The notes beneath the pieces are model-generated. The model was not told the DNA's origin. It did no database searches and saw nothing but the letters and a program-made list of their open reading frames with translations. Shown here one piece after another: positions 20,814-33,959 of a stretch of DNA of 64,000 bases. Positions within the stretch are counted from its first letter, which is position 1, and each line of letters starts with the position of its first letter. Position numbers and translations under genes: made by a program. This DNA is from Viola odorata (lineage: Eukaryota > Streptophyta > Magnoliopsida > Malpighiales > Violaceae). Location of the stretch: contig OY829539.1 of assembly GCA_963691705.1 (NCBI GenBank), positions 57,758,327 to 57,822,326 on the forward strand, read 5' to 3'.

Positions 20814-20943
20814 TGTTAAGTTTAGGGAAAGGTTTTCCTTCCTCTTCATTAATCAGTAATACATGAGTATATATACAAGCTAACTTTGGGCCCAATAGAC
20901 CCAATATACAAAATACGAACATAAGCATATATGTGTCCTAACA
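20814..20943 (-). repeat. Copia 5' LTR
   Basis: 130 bp, TG...CA ends. Its inner edge abuts the primer-binding site CCGCTACCA, as written on the plus strand. Confidence 0.95.
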
Positions 20944-20948
20944 TAAGA

Positions 20949-22874
20949 GGCCCAAATAAGCCTTGAAAGTAAGGGCCGTTTCTTTAATTCCACGCCAAGT
21001 AGTTTCTTTGTATTTTTCATAAAGATGTGCTATCCAATGAAAAGGCAACACGAGTCTTCTGTCCATAAGCACCGCACCCATTTTATAGGGAAAATTCCGC
21101 ACTGTAATTACAACGCCGTCACATTAAGACGTTCACGCTTGTCTTCTTATTATTAAAAAAAAAAGAAAAAGAAATATAGATACCGGTTATATCAAGTTGT
21201 CATTGAAGAAATATAAATTTATTTTAGTATCATATCAGAGTCATTTTGACTTGATATTTTTTTAATATATATATTAAGAACATGAAATTGTATTTAAACA
21301 AAAGGAAAATGTTCTTTAGAGATGATTATATAGTCAATCCAAAGTAAACGGACATTCAAAATTAAAAGACTCATTAATATTGTTTTATTTTTTATTATGT
21401 GTTAAGCTGAGATGAGATTTGAACTTGTGTCCGAGCCTCTACTGGTACTTTTGCGGGCTACAAGAAAACTAATAAGCTACATGTTCATTGGCTAATATAA
21501 TTAGCTAAAAAGGTTTCTATAAATATACTCTAGGCTAATCTATAATAATTTAAGAACTCCCTATTACTATGACATGTGTCGCTTTCTAATATATAAGAAA
21601 CTTGTAATTTCTTATTTTTATTTATTTTTTACAAAATATTTTAGAAAATAAGTAATGCTAAGAAATTATTCTAACAAACAGTATTAAAAAAATTACTTAA
21701 TAAAAAATTATAGATTTTGGCTTGCATATTTATCAATTCATTATAAAGTAAAACTTTTATGTTATTTTTATCCTCTTTTTATCATATAGTTCCATCTTAT
21801 ATTTTATTATGGTTAGTTCAATTCTATTTTATTTTTTCCGTTTTTTCTTTTAGAACTGCTAAAAAAATGAGTATATGTAAAAAGTAATTATAAAAATGAT
21901 TGTAACCAACTTTAAACATTATAATTTTTTTTATTGTTTAAGTATGCGAAACTAATAATAAAAAAAGAATAAATAGACTCGAGCAATTATCTTGTTTTAT
22001 CATATAACTTACACCAGCAAATTACAAATTTCTAGAGAGAAGGTAAAAGAGCAAGTAATAAAGTTCTATCATTCTCATCGCAGAAATTGGAGAATTTTTC
22101 ATAAGCGGATTTAAGGTTGGCTTCTTTGTGAACTCTAATTAAATTCCTCGAATTGAGATAGAAAGCCTATTAATCCCTTCTCTTACTCACTAGAGCAATA
22201 AAAAGAGGAGAACAATAACTGATTATTCACTTAATTGATTATTGAAAAACCAAACATATGATTGATTTTTTTTAAACTTATGATTTCAGTATTTTATCTT
22301 TAATGAATCTTCAAAGCATATTTATATATTTTTTCGTTGTATCTAAGTTTGTTTTACTTTTTTCCTTTTAAATTTTATTTTTTATATTATATATATTACT
22401 TTTTTTATTAAGAGAGACTAAAAGCTTTAAAAATAATGCTTTACCTTTCCATGGATCCAAATATGACTTATCTTAAAAGAAGGTATGCATTTATCAATTT
22501 GTGCTACAACAAAAGATAGGCTTTTAAAAATATGAATCTCTGAACATACTCAATTTTGAACCAATTTTGAGTCCAAACCCGCCAATATTCGGTCCAATTT
22601 TTTTAATCTTAACCCGCCAACATGAAAACTTGGATTTTTTTATGAATCTTTTGCTGCTAAAATGGAAATCTTAATCCTTAATAAGAATTAAGACTTAGCA
22701 CCACGAAAATAAGGGTAAAAAACAATGCTGTATATAAAAACTAGCCATTCATTTCATCACTTTCATGCAAGATCCATACCAGAACCATTATATCTCTTCC
22801 TATCATTTTTTTATTCTTCTTAAATTAATTAGTAATCCAAACAAGTTAAAACCAGAATTGAGGAGGATACCCAC
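20949..22874. other. AT-rich intergenic DNA
   Basis: Between the Copia insertion and BBE-like locus 3. It has long A/T runs, no ORF with recognisable features and no clear TIR or LTR ends. Confidence 0.45.
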
Positions 22875-24545
<1,671 letters not shown>

Positions 24546-24605
24546 TTAGTTCTTGCTGCTTTGGCTGGTTTGGGGTAGATTGAAAGAATTGAGTTCGCAT
24601 TTGTT

Positions 24606-24613
24606 TATATATA
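24606..24613 (-). promoter_or_regulatory. TATA box of BBE-like locus 3
   Basis: TATATATA, read on the minus strand as CCTATATATAAAC, about 73 bases upstream of the ATG. This is a normal plant TATA-to-start distance with a short leader. Confidence 0.6.
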
Positions 24614-24832
24614 GGAGCTAAGATATGTTGATGACTCTTCCATTGAGCTCATACAAACGTCACCTTAACCTATTTTGTATTTATGAGAAAGAAAATGGAG
24701 AAAATTGAAATATAAAAAATAGTTATTCCTAAATTATTAGGTCCATAACTATCGTATTTACATCATATCGGTCCATTAAAGGTAAAAGCAAGTTAATTTC
24801 TTCTAAGAAAGAAAATGGAGAAAATTGATTTT

Positions 24833-25016
24833 TAAGTATAAAATACATTATTCTTAAATCATTATTTTATTTTCTTTTAGATCGGGGCATCAAAAGGTTA
24901 GTCTTCTCCATTTTGAATAAATTAGTAGGTCTAAAACTAATCGTTGTATTCACATCGAATCTAATTTATTTTCACATTAACCTATTTTGTGAATACAAAT
25001 TGGTTTAAAATTAATC
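24833..25016. repeat. Dispersed repeat, copy 2
   Basis: Matches 14016-14215 in the same orientation. Shared words include TTAGTCTTCTCCATTTTGAA and CTAAAACTAATCGT. Confidence 0.7.
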
Positions 25017-25914
25017 CAACGGTCAAGGCGGTTTAAGGAAAAGATCAGCAAGCAATCTAAGTGATTATTAATCAATCCCATAACCTCGAAAATTATTGAA
25101 CCAGACACCTGGTCGACGGAGAAAATTGCATTATGGGACAAGACTCAACTATGCTCGTTTTTTCATATGTGCAATTTGGTGCAACTGGCTAACTTTTGTT
25201 GTCGAGTCAGTCACACCCACGTGCTTACATTCAATGGTAACACTATTTCGTAGGAGTATATGTGGAAGGGTTAGCAAACTTTCAACATTTTTTCTTTTAT
25301 CGGCTCGGAATTAATCATATTTAAATATCGTCAAACTTTAAAAAGTATCGAATATTAACTCCACGGGTTTATTTTCTCCATTCTAGATAGCTAACTTAAG
25401 CTTTGTATATCCGGTGTTTGATCTCATACTCATAACTTTTGTTCAAAAACTACCACGTTTGCTTAAAGCAACTAAATTAAGTTAAGCTTCAATTGCATAG
25501 CACGTTTTATAGACAACTGTCCAATTTTTATTTTATTTTTTTATAAGCAATTAAATTTGTGGGAAAATATATATTTCTTTTTAACAGAAACTACAAATTA
25601 TTTTTTTAAAGAGAAACTACGAAGTCAACACTCTACCCACCAAGACCTTGAATGGGCCACGTGAGTACTGAAAATTTATTTGAATTTTAACACGAATTTA
25701 AAAAAGCGTAATAATTCCTTATTTTTTATTCGTATTTTTTAAATTTATCATTTGAATTGTTTTTAATTTTTTTATAAAAAACTAATGGACAGTAATAATT
25801 AAGGGTAATATTGGAAAATGAAGTATTAAAAAGAAAAATGGACAATCTCTTTAAAATAGACAACAATAACAAGATTGGACGATTTCTTTGAGACGGATGG
25901 AGTAGTAGTTTAGT

Positions 25915-26030
25915 ACTCTCTCTTGTGCACAATAAATGACTTTTTCCTACGAATTCTTACTGTTTATAATACTTGTCATTTTATCTTTTCCGAATCATAT
26001 ATTTTGTGCAAATGACAATTTTATTACTTT
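25915..26030. repeat. Fragment of the Stowaway family at 32441-32693
   Basis: Shares AATACTTGTCATTTTATCTT and CATATATTTTGTGCAAATGA with the intact MITE. The right half and right end are missing. Confidence 0.65.
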
Positions 26031-26505
26031 TTTGTGCAAACTCCTGTTATAAATATACTCTCTAGAATCTGATCGTGCTCGAGTTAAATTAATAATTTTA
26101 TTAATTTTTTTTTATAATAAAAATCAATTTTTCAGGTAGATAATAAATAATTTGTTAGACTGCATTTAATTCAACCATAGGGAGTTTGTTCTATGAATAG
26201 TTTATATTCATAGACTGATTAGTTGTACTACTAAATACTAACCTAAAAATTAATGAATATCTTAAGTACATCGAGATATCTACAATTTGATATCTTTATA
26301 TATAAAAAATTGATACGTAATAATAATTGAGTAAAAATATATATAATCTAATATAAAGATAAATTTCATTTATTTTTTATTATATAAATTAAAAATTAAT
26401 ACATTTAACTTCATTTATTTTTTATTATATTAATTAAAAATTAACACGTTTAATTTTTTGTGCAGAGAAATAACTTCCTATCAATGTACCTAACTTTTTG
26501 CATTG

Positions 26506-26541
<36 letters not shown>

Positions 26542-27795
26542 TCTTAATGGTGATGTGTTAGTTACCTATTTCTTTTCCTTTAAAACTCTTTCATTCTAAC
26601 TTGCTAGTTGCTTGTCACGTAGTTGCAATTAAGTTTCCAACATTAAAAACTTATAAGCTAGTTATCGCAGCCACGATTCAAAAGAAAACTTCTACTCTTG
26701 CCATTAGGACTTAGGATGAAAAGATTTTGATAATGAGTTATGACTTGATTTGATTGATATGGAAACTTCAGCTTTTGGTTTTATCCGAAGAAGATGCACC
26801 GCAATCGTGGGTAGCGTCAATTCGATTTTTGGCCAAATCTCACATTCCAACCTGTATCTAATCAACTCGAAATGTTTAAATATCCGAATCAACGTTCAAA
26901 GTTTCAAAATTTTAGATGACTATTGTTATTTAAATTTACAAACTAAAATTTTATATGGTATTCTAAATGAAAAAGAAAATGTTTGAAATGAATATACTTA
27001 TGAAGAAAATTTTATATTTTTATGTTATTATTAAATACTTTTATTAAAATTAGATCGATGGACACGTACCCTGCACGTGCGAAATATATGTGAAGTATGT
27101 TTATAATGTTTACAAATGTATAAAGTATTTAAAATTGGAAATCCTAAAAAAAAAGTATTTAGCTAACAATTATACAACTACTTATGTTCTAAAAAATTGC
27201 CTCACTCGTAACATTTGTAATAATGAAGTATTTTAAAATTAATTTACCAACATTGGATGTTCCTAGGAGCTATTCTTGTATTACCTTGATTCACATATTC
27301 AAAAAAATTACCTCATCTTGAAGAAGTCACTATTTCTCAAATTCACCGTGAAACTATTTTATGGTATTCTTCCTCTCGCACTTTTTTCACACGTTTTACC
27401 ACCCGTTGTACACTTAAAAAATCATCTTAAGTATTACTCCCTCCGTCCGGGAAATCATGTCGTTATAGGCTTGGGCACGAGTTTTAAGACGTGTCGTCAA
27501 ATGACGATTTTGCCCCTCACTAATCCACTTATTTACGGCCTACGCCACACGCGCTCCTTTCACCCAATCCTTCGATCATCCCTCATTCTAACCCTTCCCC
27601 AAACGCAAAACCTAATCCCTCCCAAATTTCACCAATTTTGAGCGTGAAATTCAAATGTTTCCGCCCAAATTTCAATTTATTTTCAGATAAATAATTAACA
27701 ATGCTTCTGCACTCCAAATCGATGCTTTCCCATACATCTATCTCCATCCCAAGAGCTCTTCCATTAGTATTTCTACAACTTCCATCGATATTTCG

Positions 27796-29442
27796 ATGGA
27801 AGACAATGAATTCGATTCCCTCGAATTTTTGGGCTACGATGCAGCACCGTTATCAGCTCCCGAATTACTCACCGAATGGGTACAATTACCCAGTAGCAAT
27901 GAAGGAGAATCCCGTGGAGATGGAGCAGAAGTCATTCCCAACAGTCCGCTACATCTCGACGATCTCCTAGATGAATCGGCAGAGGTTAATGAAGACCACG
28001 AACCTCATACTGGGGTTGAAGGTACATTTCTGAAGCACAACGATAGAAAAGTGCCATGTGATTTTTGTTCTGTTCTTGTGTGTTGTGATGATGATGTCTT
28101 CGTAACCCTAGGTTTCAAAAAGGAGTTATCCCATGAGGACAGAGTGGCAGCCTACAATATGTTACTGCAGAGAAGTGTTGATGGAAAGCTGAAGAAGTAC
28201 GACACACGAAAAGTCTCTGAGATATTCAATGTGCACATCCGAACAATTCAGCGGCTGTGGAAAAGAGGCAAAGAGTCCAACAACCACAATGTGTCTCAAT
28301 TTAGAGTCAAAAATGTTGGGAGAAAGAGGATCGAATTTGACCTACACAAAATCAGGGATGTTCCTTTGAGGGATAGAACAACCCTTAGGAGTCTCGCAGA
28401 TGTTTTGGGGGTTTCCAAGTCGTTTCTTCACAGCAAATTGAGAACAGGAGAGTTGAAGCGCCACAGTAACAGCGTCAAACCATACTTGACAGAGGCAAAT
28501 CGGGTTCAAAGGGTTAGACATTGTCTGGAAGCGGTTGATCCAAGCTCAGCACCATCAACTCATTCTTTCCATAACATGGAGAACGTGGTTCACATAGACG
28601 AGAAGTGGTTTCAAATGACAAGGAAGATCCAGACATACTACCTCCTCCCTGATGAGGATGAACCTGTAAGAACAATCAAAAGCACAAATTTTATTCCTAA
28701 GATTATGTTCCTTGTAGCAGTTGCTAGGCCTAGATTTGATATTGATGGTAACTGTACATTTGATGGTAGAATTGGAGTATTTCCATTGGTCACAGAGGTT
28801 GCTGCTTTGAGGTCTAGTGCTAATAGGCTGGCCGGAACATTAGAACTTAAGGCAATACCTAAAATGGATAGGACAGTCATTAGGCATTACATGATTGAAC
28901 ATATCTTACCTACCATTAAGGACAAATGGCCAATGGGTAGCCTCTCGGATCTAATTATCATTCAACAGGATAATGCAAAAACACATATCCATGAAGATGA
29001 TCTTGAATTTATAGCTGCTGTGGAAAGACTAGGATTGAACATTCAACTGTTATGTCAACCTCCTAATTCCCCTGACTTAAATGTTCTTGACCTAGGATTT
29101 TTTAGAGCAATTCAGTCCTTGTAAGAAAAGAGATGTGCAACCAATATTAATCAGTTGGTGGAAGCTGTAAAAAAATCTTACATTGAATTCTCAGAAAAGA
29201 AGGCTAATAACATATTCATCACTCTCCAGTCATGCATGTTAGAGATTTTAAAAACTCAAGGTTCCAATTCATATAGAATCCCACATATGAGAAAGAATCA
29301 CATGGATAGACTTGGGTTGCTTCCTTCGACATTGGCTTGTGATCCATTGATATATGCAACTGCTGCAGCACATCTTCCTCCTTCACCATGTAAGCCACTG
29401 TTGATATTAGTTATTGACAATATAGACGTTTTCTCCTTGTAA
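27796..29442 (+). pseudogene. Mariner-like DD39D transposase with one premature stop
   Basis: The reading frame is open for 442 codons to a TAA at 29122-29124 (after FFRAIQSL), then continues in the same frame to 29442. Domains: acidic N-terminus; first helix-turn-helix (KKELSHEDRVAAYNMLLQRS to VHIRTIQRLWKRG); second HTH-like part (LRSLADVLGVSKSFLHSKL); DDE domain. Catalytic Asp268 (HIDEKWF), Asp392 (QQDNAKTH) and Asp432 (NSPDLNVLDLGFF) are all present with exactly 39 residues between the last two, the plant MLE hallmark. A 90-bp in-frame intron is likely at 28022-28111 (GTACAT...CCCTAG), joining VEG to FKKEL. The stop removes only the C-terminal tail after the catalytic core, so the truncated protein keeps all three catalytic residues. 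Confidence 0.9.
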
Positions 29443-29830
29443 TGGCTACTGACATTGAATTTATTTTCCCTATTTCAGGAGGAAGATTATGCTTCATGTT
29501 TAACTGCTTGGTTACTTCTGTTTTTGGTTAGGAGTACCAACTGGGATTGGTCAATTTTTTGGTAGATATGGTAATTGACAACTTCAGTAGGGAAGATTAG
29601 AACTGACTTTGTTGATGTTGGTAGGGCATATATGGTAGTATTGCTCGCATGTAAAGCCTTTTTGGGTATGAACTTCCATTTCTAACAGTGGTATATTAAG
29701 TGGAAGTGCATTGCCAAAAAGATTATGGTATATTAAGTGGAACTGATATGGTTGATTTTGGTTTGGCATTTATTAAGTGGATCTTAACTTAATTTCTGTC
29801 CAGTTGTGTGTAGTTTGTCATGTTAGTGTT

Positions 29831-30064
29831 GTGGTGTGTAGTTTGGATTCACCACTTTTAGTGGACTGCCTGCATTGGTTCTTGCTTTGTGTAGTTCTTT
29901 AATTACAATTGATGGGAAACTTGTGTGTAAATTGTGATGTTGCTGCTGTGGTGTGTATTTTGTATTCACCACTTTTAGTGGACTGCCTGCATTGGTTGTT
30001 GCTCTGTGTAGTTTTTAAATTACAATTGATCGGAAACTTGTGTGTAAGTTGTGATGTTTCTGGT
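29831..30064. repeat. 117-bp tandem repeat in the MLE spacer
   Basis: Two copies with a period of 117 bp, each containing CACCACTTTTAGTGGACTGC and TTACAATTGAT. They lie in the non-coding spacer between the two ORFs. The ACCACTTTTAGTGG core is partly palindromic. Confidence 0.85.
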
Positions 30065-30570
30065 GTGGTCTTAGTGTAATTATTTAATTCCAATGGATTG
30101 GACTAAAGTGTGTAGTATTGGAATTTATAATGCAACTGTGAGTATTTGTGTAATTCTAGAATTCCAATGGATTTTTCTGTTGTGGGTAGTTTTAACATTA
30201 CTATCCAACTGTTATGTGTAGCAGTATCAACTGTTAGGATATGAAGCTGGTGTTGCATGTGTTGTTATTGGTCTTGGTGTTTTCAGTCATGTGTTTGCTT
30301 TTGTGTCAAGCAATGGAAATGAGACACTGGTTGCTTGAGTTGTAGCATTTCAGTTTGATTTAACCTATAACTGTTACAAAGAGAAGACAATGCTTTGGTT
30401 GACACGCTGGGAGGGAGGATTGTATTGCAACTGCAACACACAAAGGGAAGATATGTTTCCTACTGAAAGAAGGCAACTAATTGTTGAGTTCCCAAAACCT
30501 GTTTAGTTTCCCAAGTATTGTGCCGTTCCATCCTTTTCTATATTAACTGAACCTAACCCTAATTGATTCC

Positions 30571-30580
30571 TATAAATACC
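30571..30580 (+). promoter_or_regulatory. TATA box for the second ORF of the mariner-like element
   Basis: TATAAATACC, followed after about 117 bases by the ATG at 30688. The intervening leader is pyrimidine-rich (CTCATCTCTCTTCC), typical of plant 5' UTRs. Confidence 0.55.
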
Positions 30581-30687
30581 ACCCTATGTGCATATGCATT
30601 TATCGCCAACCTTTGCCTACCACAACTTCTTTCTGCTATCATCTCATCTCTCTTCCTTTGTTTCTCTCCATCTGCAGGTGTGCGCCA

Positions 30688-31077
30688 ATGGATCGTAATA
30701 GAAAGCAAGAGCTCCTTGATCTTGCAGGCACAATTGCAACTCAACTGGAGGCAGACACGGTACAGATGGAGAATAGGAGTCTCCAGACCACAGCGCACAT
30801 CGAAGCACTCGAGGAGCAACTAGAGGAGTTGAAGGCAAGCCAGGATGCAATATTGGAAGATGAGGATCACGAGGGACTGGCACTCAACCTAATGGAGTCA
30901 TTTGGCAGGGTCATAAACCATCTCTCACTCACAATTAGTCATCTGAAGCAGAAGAGATCAGTGTCGAATGTGGCAATTGGGAATGGGAGGGTTGCCGCTC
31001 AGGAACTCCAAAGCTTTGGCAATGCCATCCCAGGCATCCCAACAATCTCTGATGCAGATGATTCTGGTTCTGATTAG
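30688..31077 (+). CDS. Second ORF of the mariner-like element, acidic coiled-coil protein of unknown function
   Basis: 129 aa from ATG 30688 (context GCCAATGG). An in-frame ATG at 30586 sits right after the TATA box and is a less likely start. The protein starts MDRNRKQELLDLAGTIATQL, then a heptad-like helix (IEALEEQLEELKASQDAILE), a second helical part (LMESFGRVINHLSLTISHLK) and an acidic end SDADDSGSD. A polyadenylation-like AATAAA follows at 31104. It lies inside the element's TIRs, in the same orientation as the transposase. Plant mariner-like elements are normally described with a single transposase gene, so this is either a captured host gene or a second element protein. I do not recognise the family. 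Confidence 0.65.
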   Translation: MDRNRKQELLDLAGTIATQLEADTVQMENRSLQTTAHIEALEEQLEELKASQDAILEDEDHEGLALNLMESFGRVINHLSLTISHLKQKRSVSNVAIGNGRVAAQELQSFGNAIPGIPTISDADDSGSD

Positions 31078-31535
31078 TTAGGGTTTATGTGATGGGAATG
31101 GTTAATAAATAAATTTCCTCCTGTTTATCTATGTAATGGGAATGGGTACTAAATAAATGAAGTTTGTGTTTGTCTTGTTTGTTTCTTCCCCTGTTCGGTT
31201 ACAATTTGGAAAACCAATCCGTAAATAGATTGAAAACAACTCATAAAACACCTTGATTTGCAAGACAAAGGCAGACTGAAACAAAATTGAAAGAAGAACA
31301 GGTTGGCCAACAGAAAGAAAAATGTAATCCAACGGCAAATTGAGCGCAAAACCGGTTGGCAAAATAAATCCCAACCACAACATATTGGCAATTACAATGC
31401 CAAGCACAACAGAATCCAATTTAAGGGCAAGAAGGTCAGAATTGTGGAAGAAAGCACTTGGAAACCGAGAACGACAACATTTGAAGAAACGGAGCCCAAG
31501 CCTATAACGACATGATTTCCCGGACGGAGGGAGTA

Positions 31536-32304
31536 CAACATAACATTGGAAAAATGGCATTCACTTCTATTCGCGTAGAACATCATCTTTAACTCTTTTC
31601 AAAATCGCACCTAACATCTTCTCCTACATATCTTCTCCTCTTTCTTCATCTCTTCAGGAAACTTTTCGACAACTGCCTACCATAAGTCTTACGTAACTAA
31701 AAAAAATTGCAGCTTAATCTTCAACAAAACAAAACTTGATCTGCCATCAAACTTCTCCATCTCATACTTTGCTAAAAACATCATTTGTAAACCCTGGATC
31801 ACACACATTCTAAGGCTCCACTACCAGATTATTGTAACAACGGGCAATCAATCATTGATAAATATAACATAGAAAGTAAAAAATACATTTTTTTATCAAA
31901 ATGATTACCTGTAGGTAGTTATTTATTTTTAAATTTTAATTTTTTATTCTTCAACTAATGATATATTGAGTATTAATTAATAAACAATCACCCATATCAT
32001 TTCTGAACTAATTTGTGATTAGCATCAATACAACTAGTGATAGACAAAAAGGATAGACAAAAAGGTTAGGAATGGCATATATATTAAACAAATCAAAGCA
32101 CTTAGCGCCCGATTCGATGTTATCCCTAATAAATGATGCAAGATTCCTTTAATAAAACCCTAATAAATAAATAAACAATGACATCTTACTTTGGAACCTC
32201 AGTGTTCTTTTCTTTTTTGACCATGACCAAGTGACCCAAGTGCTTGGCTGTATTGATATGAACAATTAACCAAGGTGGCAAACTACCGTTAGGCTACTTT
32301 ATTA
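31536..32304. other. AT-rich non-coding DNA
   Basis: Between the mariner-like element and the first Stowaway MITE. No exon-like or repeat-end signals were recognised. Confidence 0.4.
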
Positions 32305-32431
32305 CTCCCTCCGATTTTTAATAAATAATTTTCTAAAATAATAATATTCAGTAAAATAAATACTAAAAAGTTAAGTAAAGTGTACAGTAACATTCAGTAG
32401 GAAAACACCATTTATTAAAAACCGGAGGAAG
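32305..32431. mobile_element. Stowaway MITE, 127 bp
   Basis: Starts CTCCCTCCGATTTTTAATAA and ends TTATTAAAAACCGGAGGAAG, inverted copies. TA lies on both sides (32303-32304 and 32432-32433). Confidence 0.88.
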
Positions 32432-32440
32432 TACATAATA

Positions 32441-32693
32441 CTCCCTCTGTTTCCAATTAACTGTGATTTTCCTACTGTTACTGTTCATAATACTTGTCAT
32501 TTTATCTTTTCCGAAGCATATATTTTGTGCAAATGACAAAAAAAATTTATGCATCAACCCAATTTGATGATGATGTGGTAATTTGAGTAGAAATTAGGAG
32601 TAAAAATGAAATAATATGGAATAAAATAAGATCAAAGATCATTGTCTTACGGATTTTTACTATTTCAAAACGTCGTTTAATTGGAAACGGAGG
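32441..32693. mobile_element. Stowaway MITE, 253 bp
   Basis: Starts CTCCCTCTGTTTCCAATTAA and ends TTTAATTGGAAACGGAGG, with TA at 32439-32440 and 32694-32695. It lies nine bases after the previous MITE. Its core matches the fragment near 25915-26030. Confidence 0.88.
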
Positions 32694-32695
32694 TA

Positions 32696-33950
32696 GCAAC
32701 TCTTATAAAACTATTCTAAATTTAAATTAAATAATGCTTAAAATATTTACTATTTTATTAATAAAGTTGTACTAACTGATGTGTCAAGATATAATTAGGG
32801 TTATCTATTCATAATTACCTAATTAGGCTATATTATTATTTTTATTTAAATAAATAATTATCAAATGAATGTGAACATAACACTTATATTTTTAGTATAA
32901 AAGTTAGTAAAAATATTAATATCTCTATCACTGCTCATTTAAATTCTACTATCATATAGTAAAAAAAAACTCATTCCTAATCCTATGTAGTCATACTCAC
33001 ATTCGTTTAACAGACAAACCTCCAAAATATGTTAAGTTTTTAATATCAAGCCGGCATCTTCTGGTGATAATTTCTCAACTAATATTGAGTATGATCGATC
33101 ACATGCCAAGAGATTTATCCACCATTTAGCTTAAGTCGCAGGTCCAGGTTTGAGAAATTGAGATAATAATTTTAGGAGAGTCACACCCTTTTGGCCACAC
33201 ATCTAAGCAAGCTTGCTATTACTGATCATGCATAAGCGAGATAAATCTTATATTCGAAATGGGTAGAGTAGAATATCTAGAGGAATTGAAAAAGTACTAA
33301 TTTCTCATTAAACATTATTTTTCCATAAGTAAATGTATAGTTTCACCAAAATAACAGTAATAACTCTATTTGGATTTGGTCAGGTTTTCATAAGTTATAA
33401 CTATTGGTTATTGGTTAATGTTTTAATTACCTTCGAAGATCTATTTTTAGAGATTATGATATCACCAAAAGCTAAAATACTAATTCTCATTCTTATTTTT
33501 CTTAAATCAACCCATTTTATTTCACCTTAATCCTTTCCCATTACTAGTAGTTCCCTTGGTTTTACCATAATTAGTGTCAATCCGTAATAGGAATTGGTGC
33601 CGCTTAGCGCGCTAGGTTCAGTTCAGACTCCTTTAATTTGGTCCCATTGCTAAATCAGTGCCATAATCGTGTCCTCTACAAACATCAAAAGCACTGAAGA
33701 TGCATGTAGCGAAACACATGATTTCATTTCAGTCAAAAGCTTTGCTGTGCATAAAGTGAATTTATTTTATTATTCTCCCCCTTTTAAGGTAGTTCTCAAA
33801 TTCCCTTTTATCTAATTTGAAAACTTAATCGAGTGTCAAATCCGTTAAAAATAAAGTTGGTTTTAAATCAGGGATCGGTCGAGATTTTTGTCCGGGTTTC
33901 ATCATTGCACCAAATTTCTTTTGGTGATTGGCTATGATAATACATAGAAA
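32696..33950. other. AT-rich non-coding DNA
   Basis: No supported feature. Short open frames have no recognisable domain. Confidence 0.4.
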
Positions 33951-33959
33951 ATGGACAAG

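Larger units (their letters stand above)
16181..20943 (-). mobile_element. Nearly intact Ty1/Copia LTR retrotransposon
   Basis: Very short LTRs (16181-16312 and 20814-20943) begin TG and end CA. They are flanked by the 5-bp duplication TAAGA at 16176-16180 and 20944-20948. Read on the minus strand, the 5' LTR ends ...CTTAACA and is followed at once by the primer-binding site TGGTAGCGGAGCC. A polypurine tract TTGAGGGGGGTG precedes the 3' LTR. Gag-protease and integrase-RT-RNase H lie in one frame, in Copia order. LTRs differ by two substitutions and a 2-bp indel, so insertion was recent. Confidence 0.97.
24614..27434. other. AT-rich intergenic DNA with repeat fragments
   Basis: Contains a dispersed repeat copy (24833-25016), a Stowaway-like fragment (about 25915-26030) and a (TA)n microsatellite at about 26514-26541. 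A MITE-end-like GACGGATGGAGTA occurs near 25890. No gene was recognised. Confidence 0.45.
27437..31533 (+). mobile_element. Full-length mariner-like element with two ORFs
   Basis: 4097 bp. The terminal inverted repeats, about 40 bp and perfect, start CTCCCTCCGTCCGGGAAATC, the Stowaway/mariner signature. TA duplications lie at 27435-27436 and 31534-31535. It carries a DD39D transposase gene (27796-29442) with one in-frame stop, and a second ORF (30688-31077) with its own TATA box. A spacer of about 1 kb with a tandem repeat lies between them. Perfect ends suggest a young insertion or recent mobility. Confidence 0.95.
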
